A stretch of 35,009 nt of DNA from a bacterium (lineage in GTDB: Bacteria; Acidobacteriota; HRBIN11; JAKEFK01), in assembly GCA_022616075.1 (NCBI GenBank), contig JAKEFK010000010.1:1-35009 (forward strand), read 5' to 3'. This document shows, one piece after another, positions 25,955-33,985 of this stretch. Every line of letters starts with the position of its first letter. Positions within the stretch are counted from its first letter, which is position 1. The position numbers and the translations under genes are program-made. Below the pieces are notes generated by a model. That model had not been told where the DNA came from. It saw nothing but the letters and a program-made list of their open reading frames with translations, and did not search any database.

Positions 25955-26287
25955 TCATTGATTCAGGTGCGGCAGAACCCTTTTCATCAGCAGCTCGATC
26001 AGTTCCGGTTGCATCAAATCATAGACGTCCGGAATGTAAAGACAGACGATCGGCTTCTTTTCGTAGATGTCTTTGAACTTCTTATGAATCACGTTCCGCT
26101 GCCTTTTTTCCATTACGAAAATTAAATCGGCCCACTCCAGAGTTTCTCGATTCACAGTCACTGTTGCGTCTTCATCCACACCCGCAGATTTTACTTCGAG
26201 TCCCGGCCGCTCCCGAAATATTCTCTCAGCCGTAGGACTTCGCAGTTTGTTCGCGTTGCAAACAAAAAGCACTTTCAGGTCCGGCAT
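25955..26287 (-). CDS. Low-molecular-weight protein tyrosine phosphatase family protein
   Basis: A 110-residue cytoplasmic protein. The P-loop signature CX5RS is at Cys10-Arg16 (FVCNANKLRSPTAE), directly after the first strand as in all LMW-PTPs. A candidate general-acid Asp lies in YIPDVYD (Asp87 or Asp90). At 110 residues it is shorter than the classic 150-residue enzymes and belongs to the compact subgroup. It should dephosphorylate phosphotyrosine or arsenate-like substrates; the neighbours favour a signalling role. GGAGG about nine bases before the ATG at 26287 sets the start, and the longer frame up to 26377 is rejected. It heads the operon with the two RyR genes (34-base gap) and diverges from another phosphatase gene. 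Confidence 0.92.
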   Translation of the reverse strand: MPDLKVLFVCNANKLRSPTAERIFRERPGLEVKSAGVDEDATVTVNRETLEWADLIFVMEKRQRNVIHKKFKDIYEKKPIVCLYIPDVYDLMQPELIELLMKRVLPHLNQ

Positions 26288-26329
26288 GAGAGGATCCTCC
26301 TTCAGCAACAGGAAGCACGTTCTGTGCCA

Positions 26330-26357
26330 TTGATCCGGCGTGCAAATTGCATATCGT
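26330..26357 (+). promoter_or_regulatory. Candidate promoter of the dual-specificity phosphatase gene
   Basis: TTGATC (26330-26335) and TATCGT (26352-26357) are 16 bases apart and fit a sigma-70-type promoter. The -10 box ends nine bases before the ATG at 26367 and no Shine-Dalgarno site is seen, so the transcript may be leaderless. It lies in the 79-base gap shared with the divergent LMW-PTP gene. Confidence 0.4.
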
Positions 26358-26366
26358 TTATCCACT

Positions 26367-26828
26367 ATGAAACTCAACTGGGTTCCGGCCGGAAAAGGGA
26401 GAATGGCGCTGGGACACCGTCCGAAGCTTCGTTCAATTCCCTATCTTCCTGCCGAAGGTTGTGCGTTTGTCGTAACGCTGCTTTCCAGAAAGGAGGGCGC
26501 TGTGGAAATCGGCAGTCTGGTGCGCGACTCCGGCATTCAGTGGATCTGGATTCCTCTGGCAAACGGCAATCCGCCGCCTCAAACAATTCCGGATGGACTT
26601 AACGAAGTTCAAGCAGCAATCCAGGCTGGCGCTTCTGTTTTTGTGCATTGTTCGGCCGGAATGCATCGAACAGGGATGATCGCTTTTGCCGTGCTTCGCC
26701 GCATCGGATACTCAGAAGTGGCATCACTGGAACTGATCAAAGCAATGCGCCTCGAGACATATGCGGCGTTAACTCAAAAGCATATCGATTGGGGTAACTC
26801 AACTGTAAAAATCAACGAGGAACCATGA
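26367..26828 (+). CDS. Dual-specificity-type protein phosphatase
   Basis: A 153-residue cytoplasmic protein with the Cys-dependent phosphatase signature VHCSAGMHRTG (Cys95, Arg101), preceded by the WIWIPLANG segment and followed by helices as in the dual-specificity/PTP-like fold. The usual Asp general acid in the loop before the P-loop is not evident, so activity may differ from canonical DSPs. Substrates could be phosphotyrosine, phosphoserine/threonine or a phospholipid. The ATG at 26367 begins the recognisable fold. Its stop codon overlaps the start of the following gene in ATGA, so the two are translationally coupled. It is divergent from the LMW-PTP and RyR operon. Confidence 0.9.
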   Translation: MKLNWVPAGKGRMALGHRPKLRSIPYLPAEGCAFVVTLLSRKEGAVEIGSLVRDSGIQWIWIPLANGNPPPQTIPDGLNEVQAAIQAGASVFVHCSAGMHRTGMIAFAVLRRIGYSEVASLELIKAMRLETYAALTQKHIDWGNSTVKINEEP

Positions 26829-28036
26829 CCGACTTCACGCGAGAAATCAGGCGCCGGCACACTTCTATTGATCGCTACAAGGGCTTCGATCTGTTCTGGA
26901 GAGACTTCGATCAGTCTTTTCAGCTGCAGCAGATTCTGGATTCGGTTGTAGAAAAGAAAACGGATTTAGCAACAGCCCGCGAACACATCCGCCGAAACTA
27001 TGTTCTTTCGTCACCAAGAGTTCAGGATCTCGTGCAAACGACGGAGGAATCCACAACAAGTTCTGCTTACCGGCGATTCCAGATAATGGAAGTGATTCAT
27101 GCCGCTTCAGTCGCCAGTTGTGACATCAGTCATCGAAATCGGATTTCCATGAGTCTTGCCGAGACAGCAGCCAAGGCGGGAGAATGGGAACGCACAAGAC
27201 AAGCGCTTGCAGACGCGATGGAAGGGTTACAGATCTTCCGGCGTTTTTTTATCGACGAAGAACATTTCATTACGAAGATAGAAGAGGAGTTGAAAGAGGG
27301 CTGGGAAGCCGAGAAGCCGCATTTGCAAAGGCCATTGGATATCTTTGAACCACTTTCTGAAAATCCCGCCCGCGAGTGGATCGATCTGATTCTTTGGAAT
27401 TCTGATACGAATCCGGATAACGATCTGGTCGCGCAGTCTGATGCAACAATCCGTCTTGGAATTCGATTCGAGGATTGGCTGAATCGAAAGGACCGGCCGC
27501 TGAAGCCGGTGATCCTGGAGATGTCTGAAATCTGTAAAGCTTCAGGCGGGACAGATCCGATTGAACCGGTTCGCTGTCTTGTAACGATCGCGGATTCATT
27601 GATGGAGGTCCGCCAATGGGAACTTGCTGTTGAAATCCATCACCAGCTTCGCGCGAAGATTCCTCGCCAAAATCTGCTTGCATTTCATGCCATCGTTCAG
27701 TCGGCATCCTGTCATCTGAAAACCGGGGATCTGTCCCTGTGCGGAAAAACATTGCACGGCGTCGACTTGCGGCTCCTCGAGAGAACGGCCGAATTCGACA
27801 AAATTGCTGCGGCCGAGCTTGCCCGCTTCTATGCGGTCCATTGTCACTACCAGGAGAGATCCGGACGTCCTTTCCCTCCGGATGCTCCGCAAAGAATTCA
27901 AGACTTGCTGAAAAAAGCGTCAGCCCTTGTAAATTGGATGCAAGGATCCGAAAACCGCGTAGCCCACCTGAAAAATCTATGCTATTCGATCCTCGTTCGC
28001 GACATCATTTCTAATTCAATACGTCGGCTCTATTAG
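26825..28036 (+). CDS. All-helical protein of unknown function, coupled to the phosphatase
   Basis: A 403-residue soluble protein with no signal or membrane segment. It is predicted almost entirely helical; segments such as AETAAKAGEWERTRQALADAM and VTIADSLMEVRQWELAVEIH resemble TPR/HAT-type helical hairpins, so it may be a scaffold. The N-terminus is rich in Arg, Asp and aromatic residues (FTREIRRRHTSIDRYKGFDL). I do not recognise a family or any catalytic motif. The start ATG overlaps the stop of the phosphatase gene by four bases, which supports a joint function, for instance presenting substrates to the phosphatase. The gene ends seven bases before the convergent toxin gene. Confidence 0.8.
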   Translation: MTDFTREIRRRHTSIDRYKGFDLFWRDFDQSFQLQQILDSVVEKKTDLATAREHIRRNYVLSSPRVQDLVQTTEESTTSSAYRRFQIMEVIHAASVASCDISHRNRISMSLAETAAKAGEWERTRQALADAMEGLQIFRRFFIDEEHFITKIEEELKEGWEAEKPHLQRPLDIFEPLSENPAREWIDLILWNSDTNPDNDLVAQSDATIRLGIRFEDWLNRKDRPLKPVILEMSEICKASGGTDPIEPVRCLVTIADSLMEVRQWELAVEIHHQLRAKIPRQNLLAFHAIVQSASCHLKTGDLSLCGKTLHGVDLRLLERTAEFDKIAAAELARFYAVHCHYQERSGRPFPPDAPQRIQDLLKKASALVNWMQGSENRVAHLKNLCYSILVRDIISNSIRRLY

Positions 28037-28043
28037 ATAATCG

Positions 28044-28451
28044 TCAGCTGCGGGGCAGGACAATCAATCTCAAACCGGGGATGTCTGAGAAGTCACGTTC
28101 ATTTTGAGTAACTACTGCCATATCGTATTGCAAGGCAAGAGCCGCTAGCCAGACATCATGGGTACGATGAGTCGACGGCTTACGCGTTGCATCAAGATCA
28201 GAGGCCAATCTGCCAAAAATTTCGGCTGTATCTTTATCGATCAGCAGACACGATTTCCGCTTGATGCGGGCCAGGGCCGCGGCACGTCTATTGCGTTGGG
28301 CAGCGTTCTTGGCGCGATGAAGCCCATATTCAAGTTCTGCAATCACGGGTGGAGCTAGATAGACAGCCTCATCTCCCGTGCGATCAGCAACATCTGCGGG
28401 AGCAAGTCTTCCGCTTTCTACACTGATCCAGATCGATGTATCCAGAATCAT
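28044..28451 (-). CDS. PIN-domain ribonuclease toxin (VapC-like)
   Basis: A 135-residue PIN-domain protein. The acidic residues of the active site are present: Asp4 in ILDTSIWI, Glu39 or Glu41 in IAELEYGL, Asp99 in THDVWLAA, and Asp120 in NERDFSDI. VapC toxins cut tRNA or rRNA and are held inactive by the cognate antitoxin. The start is ATG at 28451, overlapping the antitoxin stop as ATGA, or ATG at 28457, which has GAGG six bases upstream. The longer frame to 28514 overlaps most of the antitoxin end and is unlikely. The length (usual about 130) and intact residues suggest an active toxin. Confidence 0.92.
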   Translation of the reverse strand: MILDTSIWISVESGRLAPADVADRTGDEAVYLAPPVIAELEYGLHRAKNAAQRNRRAAALARIKRKSCLLIDKDTAEIFGRLASDLDATRKPSTHRTHDVWLAALALQYDMAVVTQNERDFSDIPGLRLIVLPRS

Positions 28452-28711
28452 CGCCATGGATTCCTCATCTCTTTGCGCAAAACGCGGCTTCCTCGCCGTG
28501 CATCCTTTAACCATTTCTCTCCTTCGTCGTCAGGCAAAGTGCGATACAGGTCCGATAAGGCTTCGAGAGCCGTCATAGTCGGAGCACCCGGAACCAGCTT
28601 CGCAACGGGCTGATTATTCCGCATGACTACGATTTCTTCGGTGCCGTTTTGAAGCGTATCCAACACGCGTCTGAGATTGCGTGCAAGTTCGGTTGCGGTC
28701 ATTACTTTCAT
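28448..28711 (-). CDS. Phd/YefM-type antitoxin
   Basis: An 87-residue protein with the Phd/YefM (PF02604-type) N-terminus: MKVMTATELARNLRRVLD, then EIVVMRNNQPVAKLVPG, which forms the DNA-binding and dimerisation fold. The C-terminal 35 residues (YRTLPDDEGEKWLKDARRG) would wrap the PIN toxin. The gene precedes and overlaps the toxin gene, the normal order of such pairs. The N-terminal domain probably represses the operon through the palindrome upstream. The pairing of a Phd-family antitoxin with a VapC-type toxin is common. Confidence 0.9.
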   Translation of the reverse strand: MKVMTATELARNLRRVLDTLQNGTEEIVVMRNNQPVAKLVPGAPTMTALEALSDLYRTLPDDEGEKWLKDARRGSRVLRKEMRNPWR

Positions 28712-28746
28712 GGTTTCAATTCAAATTATCTAACTTAATCATAATA

Positions 28747-28761
28747 TCTGATTAAATCAGA
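28747..28761. promoter_or_regulatory. Palindromic operator candidate of the toxin-antitoxin operon
   Basis: TCTGATTAAATCAGA is a perfect 15-base palindrome (odd centre) about 36 bases before the antitoxin ATG, in an AT-rich stretch with a -10-like GATAAT closer to the gene. This is where Phd-type antitoxins bind for autorepression. The rest of the gap, 28762-28922, shows nothing recognisable. Confidence 0.55.
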
Positions 28762-28922
28762 GTCAAAAGTTCAAAATCGAATGCATCAAGCCGCGGGAAC
28801 AATTGCCGTTTGACCAAAGAATGACTGTTGGGAGGAAAACTCTCGGTGGTGCCGCTATATTACACCAGCACATCAGCATTCCACTACCGCGCCAGAGATT
28901 TATCAATAGGACGCTAGCCTTT

Positions 28923-31454
28923 CTACGCTGCAACAAGGCGCGCGATGGCTTTCCCGAACGAAATGAGATTCGAGGACCAGTTGCCGGCTTGAAGATTCAG
29001 CCGAAGTCGATAGGCTGGATGGACCTCTTTAGATAAAGCTCCATACAAAAAAGTAAAGCCGAAGCGTGTGCTCATTTCATTCACAAGCAATCGAACGGAT
29101 TCGACAGAGCAGGATGTAGGTAGCCCATCGGAAAGCACAACAACGAGTTTGTTGCGGCGCGACATCAAGCCAAACTGCTTCTTCAGGAAGTCCAGGGCGC
29201 CCGCCTCATTTGTTTTTCCGTCAGGAGCCAACGAAACGAAGGAATGAGCATCGTGAGTGCCGCAAAGATATACGTTCTGATTGTAGCCAATGAATAGCGA
29301 CTCTATATCTTTGCAGTCACAGAAACATTCGGCTAGAAGCGCGGCAGCGTCCTTGGCGCGGTCCAGTCTTCCATCCTTCCCCATCGAAGCGGACGTGTCG
29401 ATCAGAACTGAAACATGGACTCCGTTGTAATTTTCCAGATCGGTCACTCGCTGATCGCGGAAAATGCGATTTTCGCCATACATTGCGAGTTTCAGCAGGC
29501 CGCTTCCAAGAATCCGCCGACCGCTGCGTAATTGCTCTTCCATTTCGCGCTCATCCTCATATCTCCGGAAATAGGTTCGCACAACTACGGCATATTTTCG
29601 TATTCTTTGCACCACCTCGCAATTTTTTGCAGCATCCGGCATCAACTTGTGAACTTTCTCAATCGGAGGAAAGGAGGTTTCCAGTTTTTTGTTCTTGTAG
29701 TCTGAGGCCGGAGCTGTGTCCGCATGCATCCGTTCAATGGGAGATGCTATCGGATTCTGCTCCTCATTGATGACTTGCTTGAGAATCTCGTTCATGCTGT
29801 TGGCAAGAGACTTGTGGATGATTGACAAATTATTTTCCGGGACTGCCCTGTCCTTCATCTGCTTACCAGAATCGTGATCCTTCCGATCGATTGAATTCTC
29901 TCTGACCGGTACCGCTTTCTGTTTCTCCTGGGCTTCAAGAGTCTGCAACCTGGCCTGCTCTTTCTGCCTGTCTTCAGCATCTATTTGTTTCTGCAGTCGT
30001 GTCTTTTCCTTTGCAGAGAGATGGCCTGAACGCAGTTTTTGCTTCAAGATTTCTCTGGTCGTTTTTGGCACACTTTTTCTGATTTCCGTTGGACTCGGAT
30101 GCAGCGATGTGTAATAGGAACCAATTCCTAAACCTCCTGAACCTCCATAGGTCCGGGCTCGTTGAAGAACGATTTGCTTTGTTTCCTGAGCCTTCTTTTT
30201 CACCGGCTCGCCCTCAGGATCCGGGACACAAATCTTCTTTTGAAACGTCAGGGGCAGCGATCCATGCTTTGCTTTACGGGCCGGCTCTTGGTGATGAAGT
30301 GAGATTGCATTGTTACGATCATTCGTCTTCCACGTTCCAGGGAAAACAAGATCCTCAACCCTGCCGTCTGCGAGATGCACATGAAATAGGGGGATAGGAT
30401 CGCAATTCTCAATCATTCGCCGGTAGATTCGGACAGCCAATCGATGAACCTCGATGAGATCCTGGTTAGTGAAATTCCTGGGAATATAACTGATACAATC
30501 ACGAAGCCAATCTTCGCTGATCGTTTTTAACGGCAATCCCTGTCCCAGAACATAGTAAAAGGCAAACAAACGGCTGAATCCGTGTGCTGCAGTGAGAAAT
30601 TCTGCAGACAGGATTCGCGCGAATGCGAGTGAACGGGAACCGTAAACCTTTAAGTAGCGCTTCTCTATGTAGGGCGTCAAATCGACTTCGGCAGTTTGAT
30701 TTCTTGCCAAGAACGATTGCAAGTCGTTCAGATTGATGCTCCCACTAAAAAATGCCAGCCGATGAAACCAGGTGCGCCATTCCTTCTCTACATCCCTGAG
30801 CCTCCGCTCCAGTTGATCATCCAGAAGGATGTTGAAAACTTTGAAAAACGTTTCATCTCCCGTAATCCTTTGTTGGATGAGGCGTCGCAATTTTCTGTAC
30901 TCCCGGGAGGTTTTCCCGATATGAAGCAACAGGTGGCCAAGTTCGTGGATGATAAGTCCTTTGTAATAATCCAGCAGATGCTCCGGCTGCTCCTCCAAAA
31001 GTCGTATTGAAAGGTGGATCTTTCTCCCTTTTGCATGCTTCAAGATGGGAACAGCGCCCAGGGGAGCTTGCGCTTTGGTTTCGAATACAATATCGACTTT
31101 TCTACCCAGGATCAGAGTGGAGAGTTTTTCGGCCTGGGCATGAATTTCGCGAATCTGTTCCTCCAATGTTTCTCTGCTGACTTTTCGCCAGATCTCTTCT
31201 TTCCGCAGAATCCAGAAATCCAACTCAAATTTCTGCGCGTTGGCTGCTTCGAGCCACTGTTCCATTCTTTCTACTCTTTTCCTCAAAGTAGTTATGTGCT
31301 TTACCATGGAGCTCAATTGAGATCTCGCGCACTCCGCACGCCAGAAGTTGAGTTTGGATTTTACATGTTCGTACTCCGCAGTCATCATGCGGATGGAAGC
31401 TTCCATCTCTGCAGAACGCTTCTTTGCAGCCTGGATTTCTGTTTCGAAAATCAT
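28923..31454 (-). CDS. HEXXH metallopeptidase-like and VWA-domain protein
   Basis: An 843-residue soluble protein. The N-terminal 115 residues are coiled coil. Residues about 115-330 contain HELGH (His170, Glu171, His174) in a hydrophobic helix, as in the putative metallopeptidase half of DUF2201/CobT-like VWA proteins. A long Lys/Glu/Gln-rich linker (about 400-600) follows. The C-terminal VWA domain starts near residue 680 with the MIDAS motif DTSAS (Asp686, Ser688, Ser690). Proteins of this kind work with a MoxR/CobS-type AAA+ ATPase to remodel or metallate a target. That partner is encoded immediately upstream, nine bases away. ATG at 31454, with AGGG five bases upstream, is preferred to GTG at 31460. 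Whether the HEXXH site is catalytic is unknown. Confidence 0.9.
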   Translation of the reverse strand: MIFETEIQAAKKRSAEMEASIRMMTAEYEHVKSKLNFWRAECARSQLSSMVKHITTLRKRVERMEQWLEAANAQKFELDFWILRKEEIWRKVSRETLEEQIREIHAQAEKLSTLILGRKVDIVFETKAQAPLGAVPILKHAKGRKIHLSIRLLEEQPEHLLDYYKGLIIHELGHLLLHIGKTSREYRKLRRLIQQRITGDETFFKVFNILLDDQLERRLRDVEKEWRTWFHRLAFFSGSINLNDLQSFLARNQTAEVDLTPYIEKRYLKVYGSRSLAFARILSAEFLTAAHGFSRLFAFYYVLGQGLPLKTISEDWLRDCISYIPRNFTNQDLIEVHRLAVRIYRRMIENCDPIPLFHVHLADGRVEDLVFPGTWKTNDRNNAISLHHQEPARKAKHGSLPLTFQKKICVPDPEGEPVKKKAQETKQIVLQRARTYGGSGGLGIGSYYTSLHPSPTEIRKSVPKTTREILKQKLRSGHLSAKEKTRLQKQIDAEDRQKEQARLQTLEAQEKQKAVPVRENSIDRKDHDSGKQMKDRAVPENNLSIIHKSLANSMNEILKQVINEEQNPIASPIERMHADTAPASDYKNKKLETSFPPIEKVHKLMPDAAKNCEVVQRIRKYAVVVRTYFRRYEDEREMEEQLRSGRRILGSGLLKLAMYGENRIFRDQRVTDLENYNGVHVSVLIDTSASMGKDGRLDRAKDAAALLAECFCDCKDIESLFIGYNQNVYLCGTHDAHSFVSLAPDGKTNEAGALDFLKKQFGLMSRRNKLVVVLSDGLPTSCSVESVRLLVNEMSTRFGFTFLYGALSKEVHPAYRLRLNLQAGNWSSNLISFGKAIARLVAA

Positions 31455-31463
31455 GGACACCCT

Positions 31464-32573
31464 TTACTCCGCCTCTTCCGTAGAAGGAATGAGTATATTT
31501 CGTTCTATCAGGTTGAAAGCCAATTGAGCATCGCTCCCCTCTTCTTGAGTGGAACCGGGAAGCCGGTTACAAAAGGAGACCTTCAGTATTTCTATGAGGC
31601 CCGCATTGGTGACTCTATGTTGAAACGTAGGGTAACTCAGAAACATGCAAGCCTCATCAGTTGCACGCATGGAAAGGTCCGTGGAGATTGCAGGTGTATT
31701 CCGGATCAGGTTGGCGATCTTGACCACTTTTCGAATATCTTTCCTATGCACCATGTCATAGCGTCTGGAAAGAATGTCTATTTCTTTGGCTTCCGGAGGA
31801 TAGTCCATTTTCAAGACAGAGAACCTGTCCAACTGCGCTGGATCCAACTTGTAAGTGCCGGTAAATTGCTTGCCGCTGTTGATAGCGGCAATCCACTGGA
31901 TGTTCTCCGGGATAGCGACGTAACTGTTTTTTCGAGGGTCGAAGATTCTCCGTGAAGAATCGATTGCGCTCATGATTCCGTTGACGGCCTGGCTGCGGCA
32001 CCGGTTCAGCTCATCAAGAAAAATAAGGAATCGCTGGCCGGGATTCTCATACGCTGAATAGATAGCGGTCAGAACTTCAGTTGGAATCCACTCAGTTCGC
32101 ACTTGTTCCGTTTCATTGACCACAAGTTGGACTGAGCCGACAAAATCAGATGGCTCAAAACATACCGAGCAGTTAAAAAAGACATAGTGCATGCCAAGAG
32201 AATCTGCCAGAGCTCTTGCAACGGTAGTCTTTCCCGTGCCTTGAGGACCCTCAAGCAAAATGGAGCGTCCGCTGCAAAGGAGGATTTCAAACTGCAGCAG
32301 GAGACCAGGCTCAATATACACGTCTTTCTTGAGATTGAAGTCGGCCAATCCAAGGTAGGAAACTCGAATGCAATTCTCATTGAGCTCAATCACCTTTACC
32401 TTGCATCGTTGTCCTGGAAGCACACGTTTGTCATCGGTGACAATGCGGTGATCGCTCAGCTTTCCGTTGATATTCTTTGCAGACAGAGTTAGACCGGACC
32501 CACTGTCCTTTTCCATCCAGAATACCGTCTCAAAAATGTAGCCTGGTTCCAGCTTGTTTATGATCTTTTCCAT
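31464..32573 (-). CDS. AAA+ ATPase of MoxR/CobS type with N-terminal OB-like domain
   Basis: A 369-residue protein. Residues about 8-76 resemble an OB/TRAM-type beta barrel (GQRCKVKVIELNENCIRVSY). The AAA+ core follows: Walker A GPQGTGKT (109-116), Walker B FLIFLDELNR (Asp187, Glu188), sensor 1 Asn in AAINSGKQ, and Arg250 in LDRF. The DELNR and LDRF motifs place it near the MoxR/CobS/dynein-related group, whose members remodel protein partners through VWA proteins. It forms an operon with the HEXXH-VWA gene. An upstream in-frame ATG at 32630 would add 19 residues (MMMPPFIRRFFGPGG...) that overlap the palindromic leader, so ATG at 32573 is chosen, although it lacks a good ribosome-binding site. 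Confidence 0.92.
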   Translation of the reverse strand: MEKIINKLEPGYIFETVFWMEKDSGSGLTLSAKNINGKLSDHRIVTDDKRVLPGQRCKVKVIELNENCIRVSYLGLADFNLKKDVYIEPGLLLQFEILLCSGRSILLEGPQGTGKTTVARALADSLGMHYVFFNCSVCFEPSDFVGSVQLVVNETEQVRTEWIPTEVLTAIYSAYENPGQRFLIFLDELNRCRSQAVNGIMSAIDSSRRIFDPRKNSYVAIPENIQWIAAINSGKQFTGTYKLDPAQLDRFSVLKMDYPPEAKEIDILSRRYDMVHRKDIRKVVKIANLIRNTPAISTDLSMRATDEACMFLSYPTFQHRVTNAGLIEILKVSFCNRLPGSTQEEGSDAQLAFNLIERNILIPSTEEAE

Positions 32574-32994
32574 ACAAAAGAATGACCCACCGGGCCCAAA
32601 AAATCGCCGTATGAAAGGCGGCATCATCATACAGCCGTCAACCTTCCGCCTCAGATTGTTTGGGCCGGCGGGGTTTTTCGCCCACAGGCGCTGACGGGTT
32701 TACGCAGCCGTTCAGTCTGCGCCATTTAACGTTTTCTCCCTGTTAAATAGAAAGCCAGGTTTCCCCTTCCAACGCAACATACCATCTACAAATGTTTTTC
32801 CTCCTTTTCTTTGATCTTCCATCACCGATTCTGATCCGGTTTTTTCCAGAGATTGGAAGGAAAGTGGTTCGATTTCTATCTGGAGCTCCCTGGCAAACGA
32901 AGACAGAAGTGGCGTGTAACTCAACCGCCAGAATGGTCAATAGCAATCTTCATGCCCGCCAAACTCAACCGCGTGCTTTGCTTAGAAAATTGAC
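32574..32994. other. Gene-free stretch with a palindromic leader of the AAA+ operon
   Basis: No convincing gene. A minus-strand open frame of 70 codons at 32712-32924 starts with TTG, lacks a ribosome-binding site and shows no known motif. Between 32575 and 32697 there are nested inverted repeats: CCGTCA (32635-32640) with TGACGG (32692-32697), CCGCC (32646-32650) with GGCGG (32667-32671), and imperfect pairing of ACCCACCGGGCCCAAA (32585-32600) with the complement of a TTTGGGCC... segment at 32660-32675. They could form a structured 5' leader of the minus-strand operon. It matches no riboswitch class I can name. Confidence 0.5.
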
Positions 32995-33852
32995 TTAGCT
33001 AGACGCCTTGCTTTGAATCGTGCCGCAGTGAACGTACACTTCTTCTGCGAGTAGGTCTGTCGAGTTTGGAAAGATCGGGAAAACAGCCCAGAATCCCCGG
33101 CAATCAATGCCGCGTCCAGTTTTGTCTGATGCGCGATAAAAAGCTCTCGGATGAATACGAATTCGAGACGTTCCCAATCTACGCGAAAGGCAGCGGCCCC
33201 TTCGAAAGGAGCCGTCCGCCGGGACACGTAGAAAAGGGGGAATCTTACTTCGTCACGCTCCCATCCCAGGTCATTGCAACATGATGCCATGTGTTCAAGG
33301 AGAAGCTATTCGCGCTAAATACAGTCGGATAACCTATGAATCCCTGAACAGGTTGTGGTGTAAGGTCTGTAATTCCTATTCCGGCTCGGAAAAGTCCTGT
33401 TACACCGGGGCCGGAAAGCATATACGAAATGAAAGGAGGGCTGCTTTGGGCGTTCCCAATATCTTTGGAAACAATTATGCCCCAATGGAGTCAGGAAAAT
33501 TCCCATGTCCTTCTGGAAACACCCATGCATCGATAGTAAACTGTTGAGTTTCAAGATTTGCAACGTTTGAAACGCTAATAAAGTCGTCACCTCCATCGAA
33601 ACTGAACGCCTGTCCAATCAAACCTAGACCAAAGGTAGCGCCATTCTGGAGAATGCCAGGACTGCCGCCTGCGATATCATTTGCATTACCATCACCGGGC
33701 CACCAACTGATTAGGTCAGATGGAGGAGTGATGCACGTCTGAGCAGGAACGCTGACGGCAAAAAGAAACGGGGCGAAAAGGCTCAGAGCGGGCACAACGA
33801 ACGATTTCGGGTTCACGAACGAGAAAAAGTGATACGTTTTTTCGATTGACAT
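32995..33852 (-). pseudogene. Broken LamG (concanavalin-like) secreted protein gene
   Basis: The first 125 codons (33852 to 33475) encode a signal peptide (ending VSVPAQ) and the start of a LamG domain: TCITPPSDLISWWPGDG, GQAFSFDGGDDFISVS, FTIDAWVFPEG. The frame then stops. The next frame continues the same domain from 33481 to a stop at 33245 (GIIVSKDIGNAQ, then NTWHHVAMTWDGSV). The break lies in a run of four G at 33481-33484; one more G would restore the reading (DSIGG-IIVSKD). Further pieces (IGNVSNSYSSES in one frame, later residues in another) follow down to about 32995, so at least two more lesions exist. AGGAGA precedes the ATG at 33852. It is a decayed gene rather than a single sequencing error. 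Confidence 0.8.
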
Positions 33853-33985
33853 ATGTTCTCCTATTAACGCGGTTTAGATTCCGGTCCGAAGGATCAGCAA
33901 GGCTCGTACCACCTAACTCAGCTCAGTGAACGAGACTTTTGCAGGGTTGAGTTTCCTGGTATGAAATTTGAAGAATTGTTGAGTT

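Noticed and set aside
28803-29036. 77-codon plus-strand frame after the toxin-antitoxin promoter
   Set aside because: More than half overlaps the end of the VWA gene antisense, and it has no recognisable motif.
31014-31955. 313-codon plus-strand frame
   Set aside because: It is antisense to both the AAA+ and the VWA genes, whose motifs are complete. Long antisense frames arise easily here.
32712-32924. 70-codon minus-strand frame upstream of the AAA+ gene
   Set aside because: TTG start, no ribosome-binding site, no motif; composition alone does not make it a gene.
33315-33617. 100-codon minus-strand frame
   Set aside because: It reads the LamG pseudogene in a third frame; the LamG motifs lie in the other two frames.
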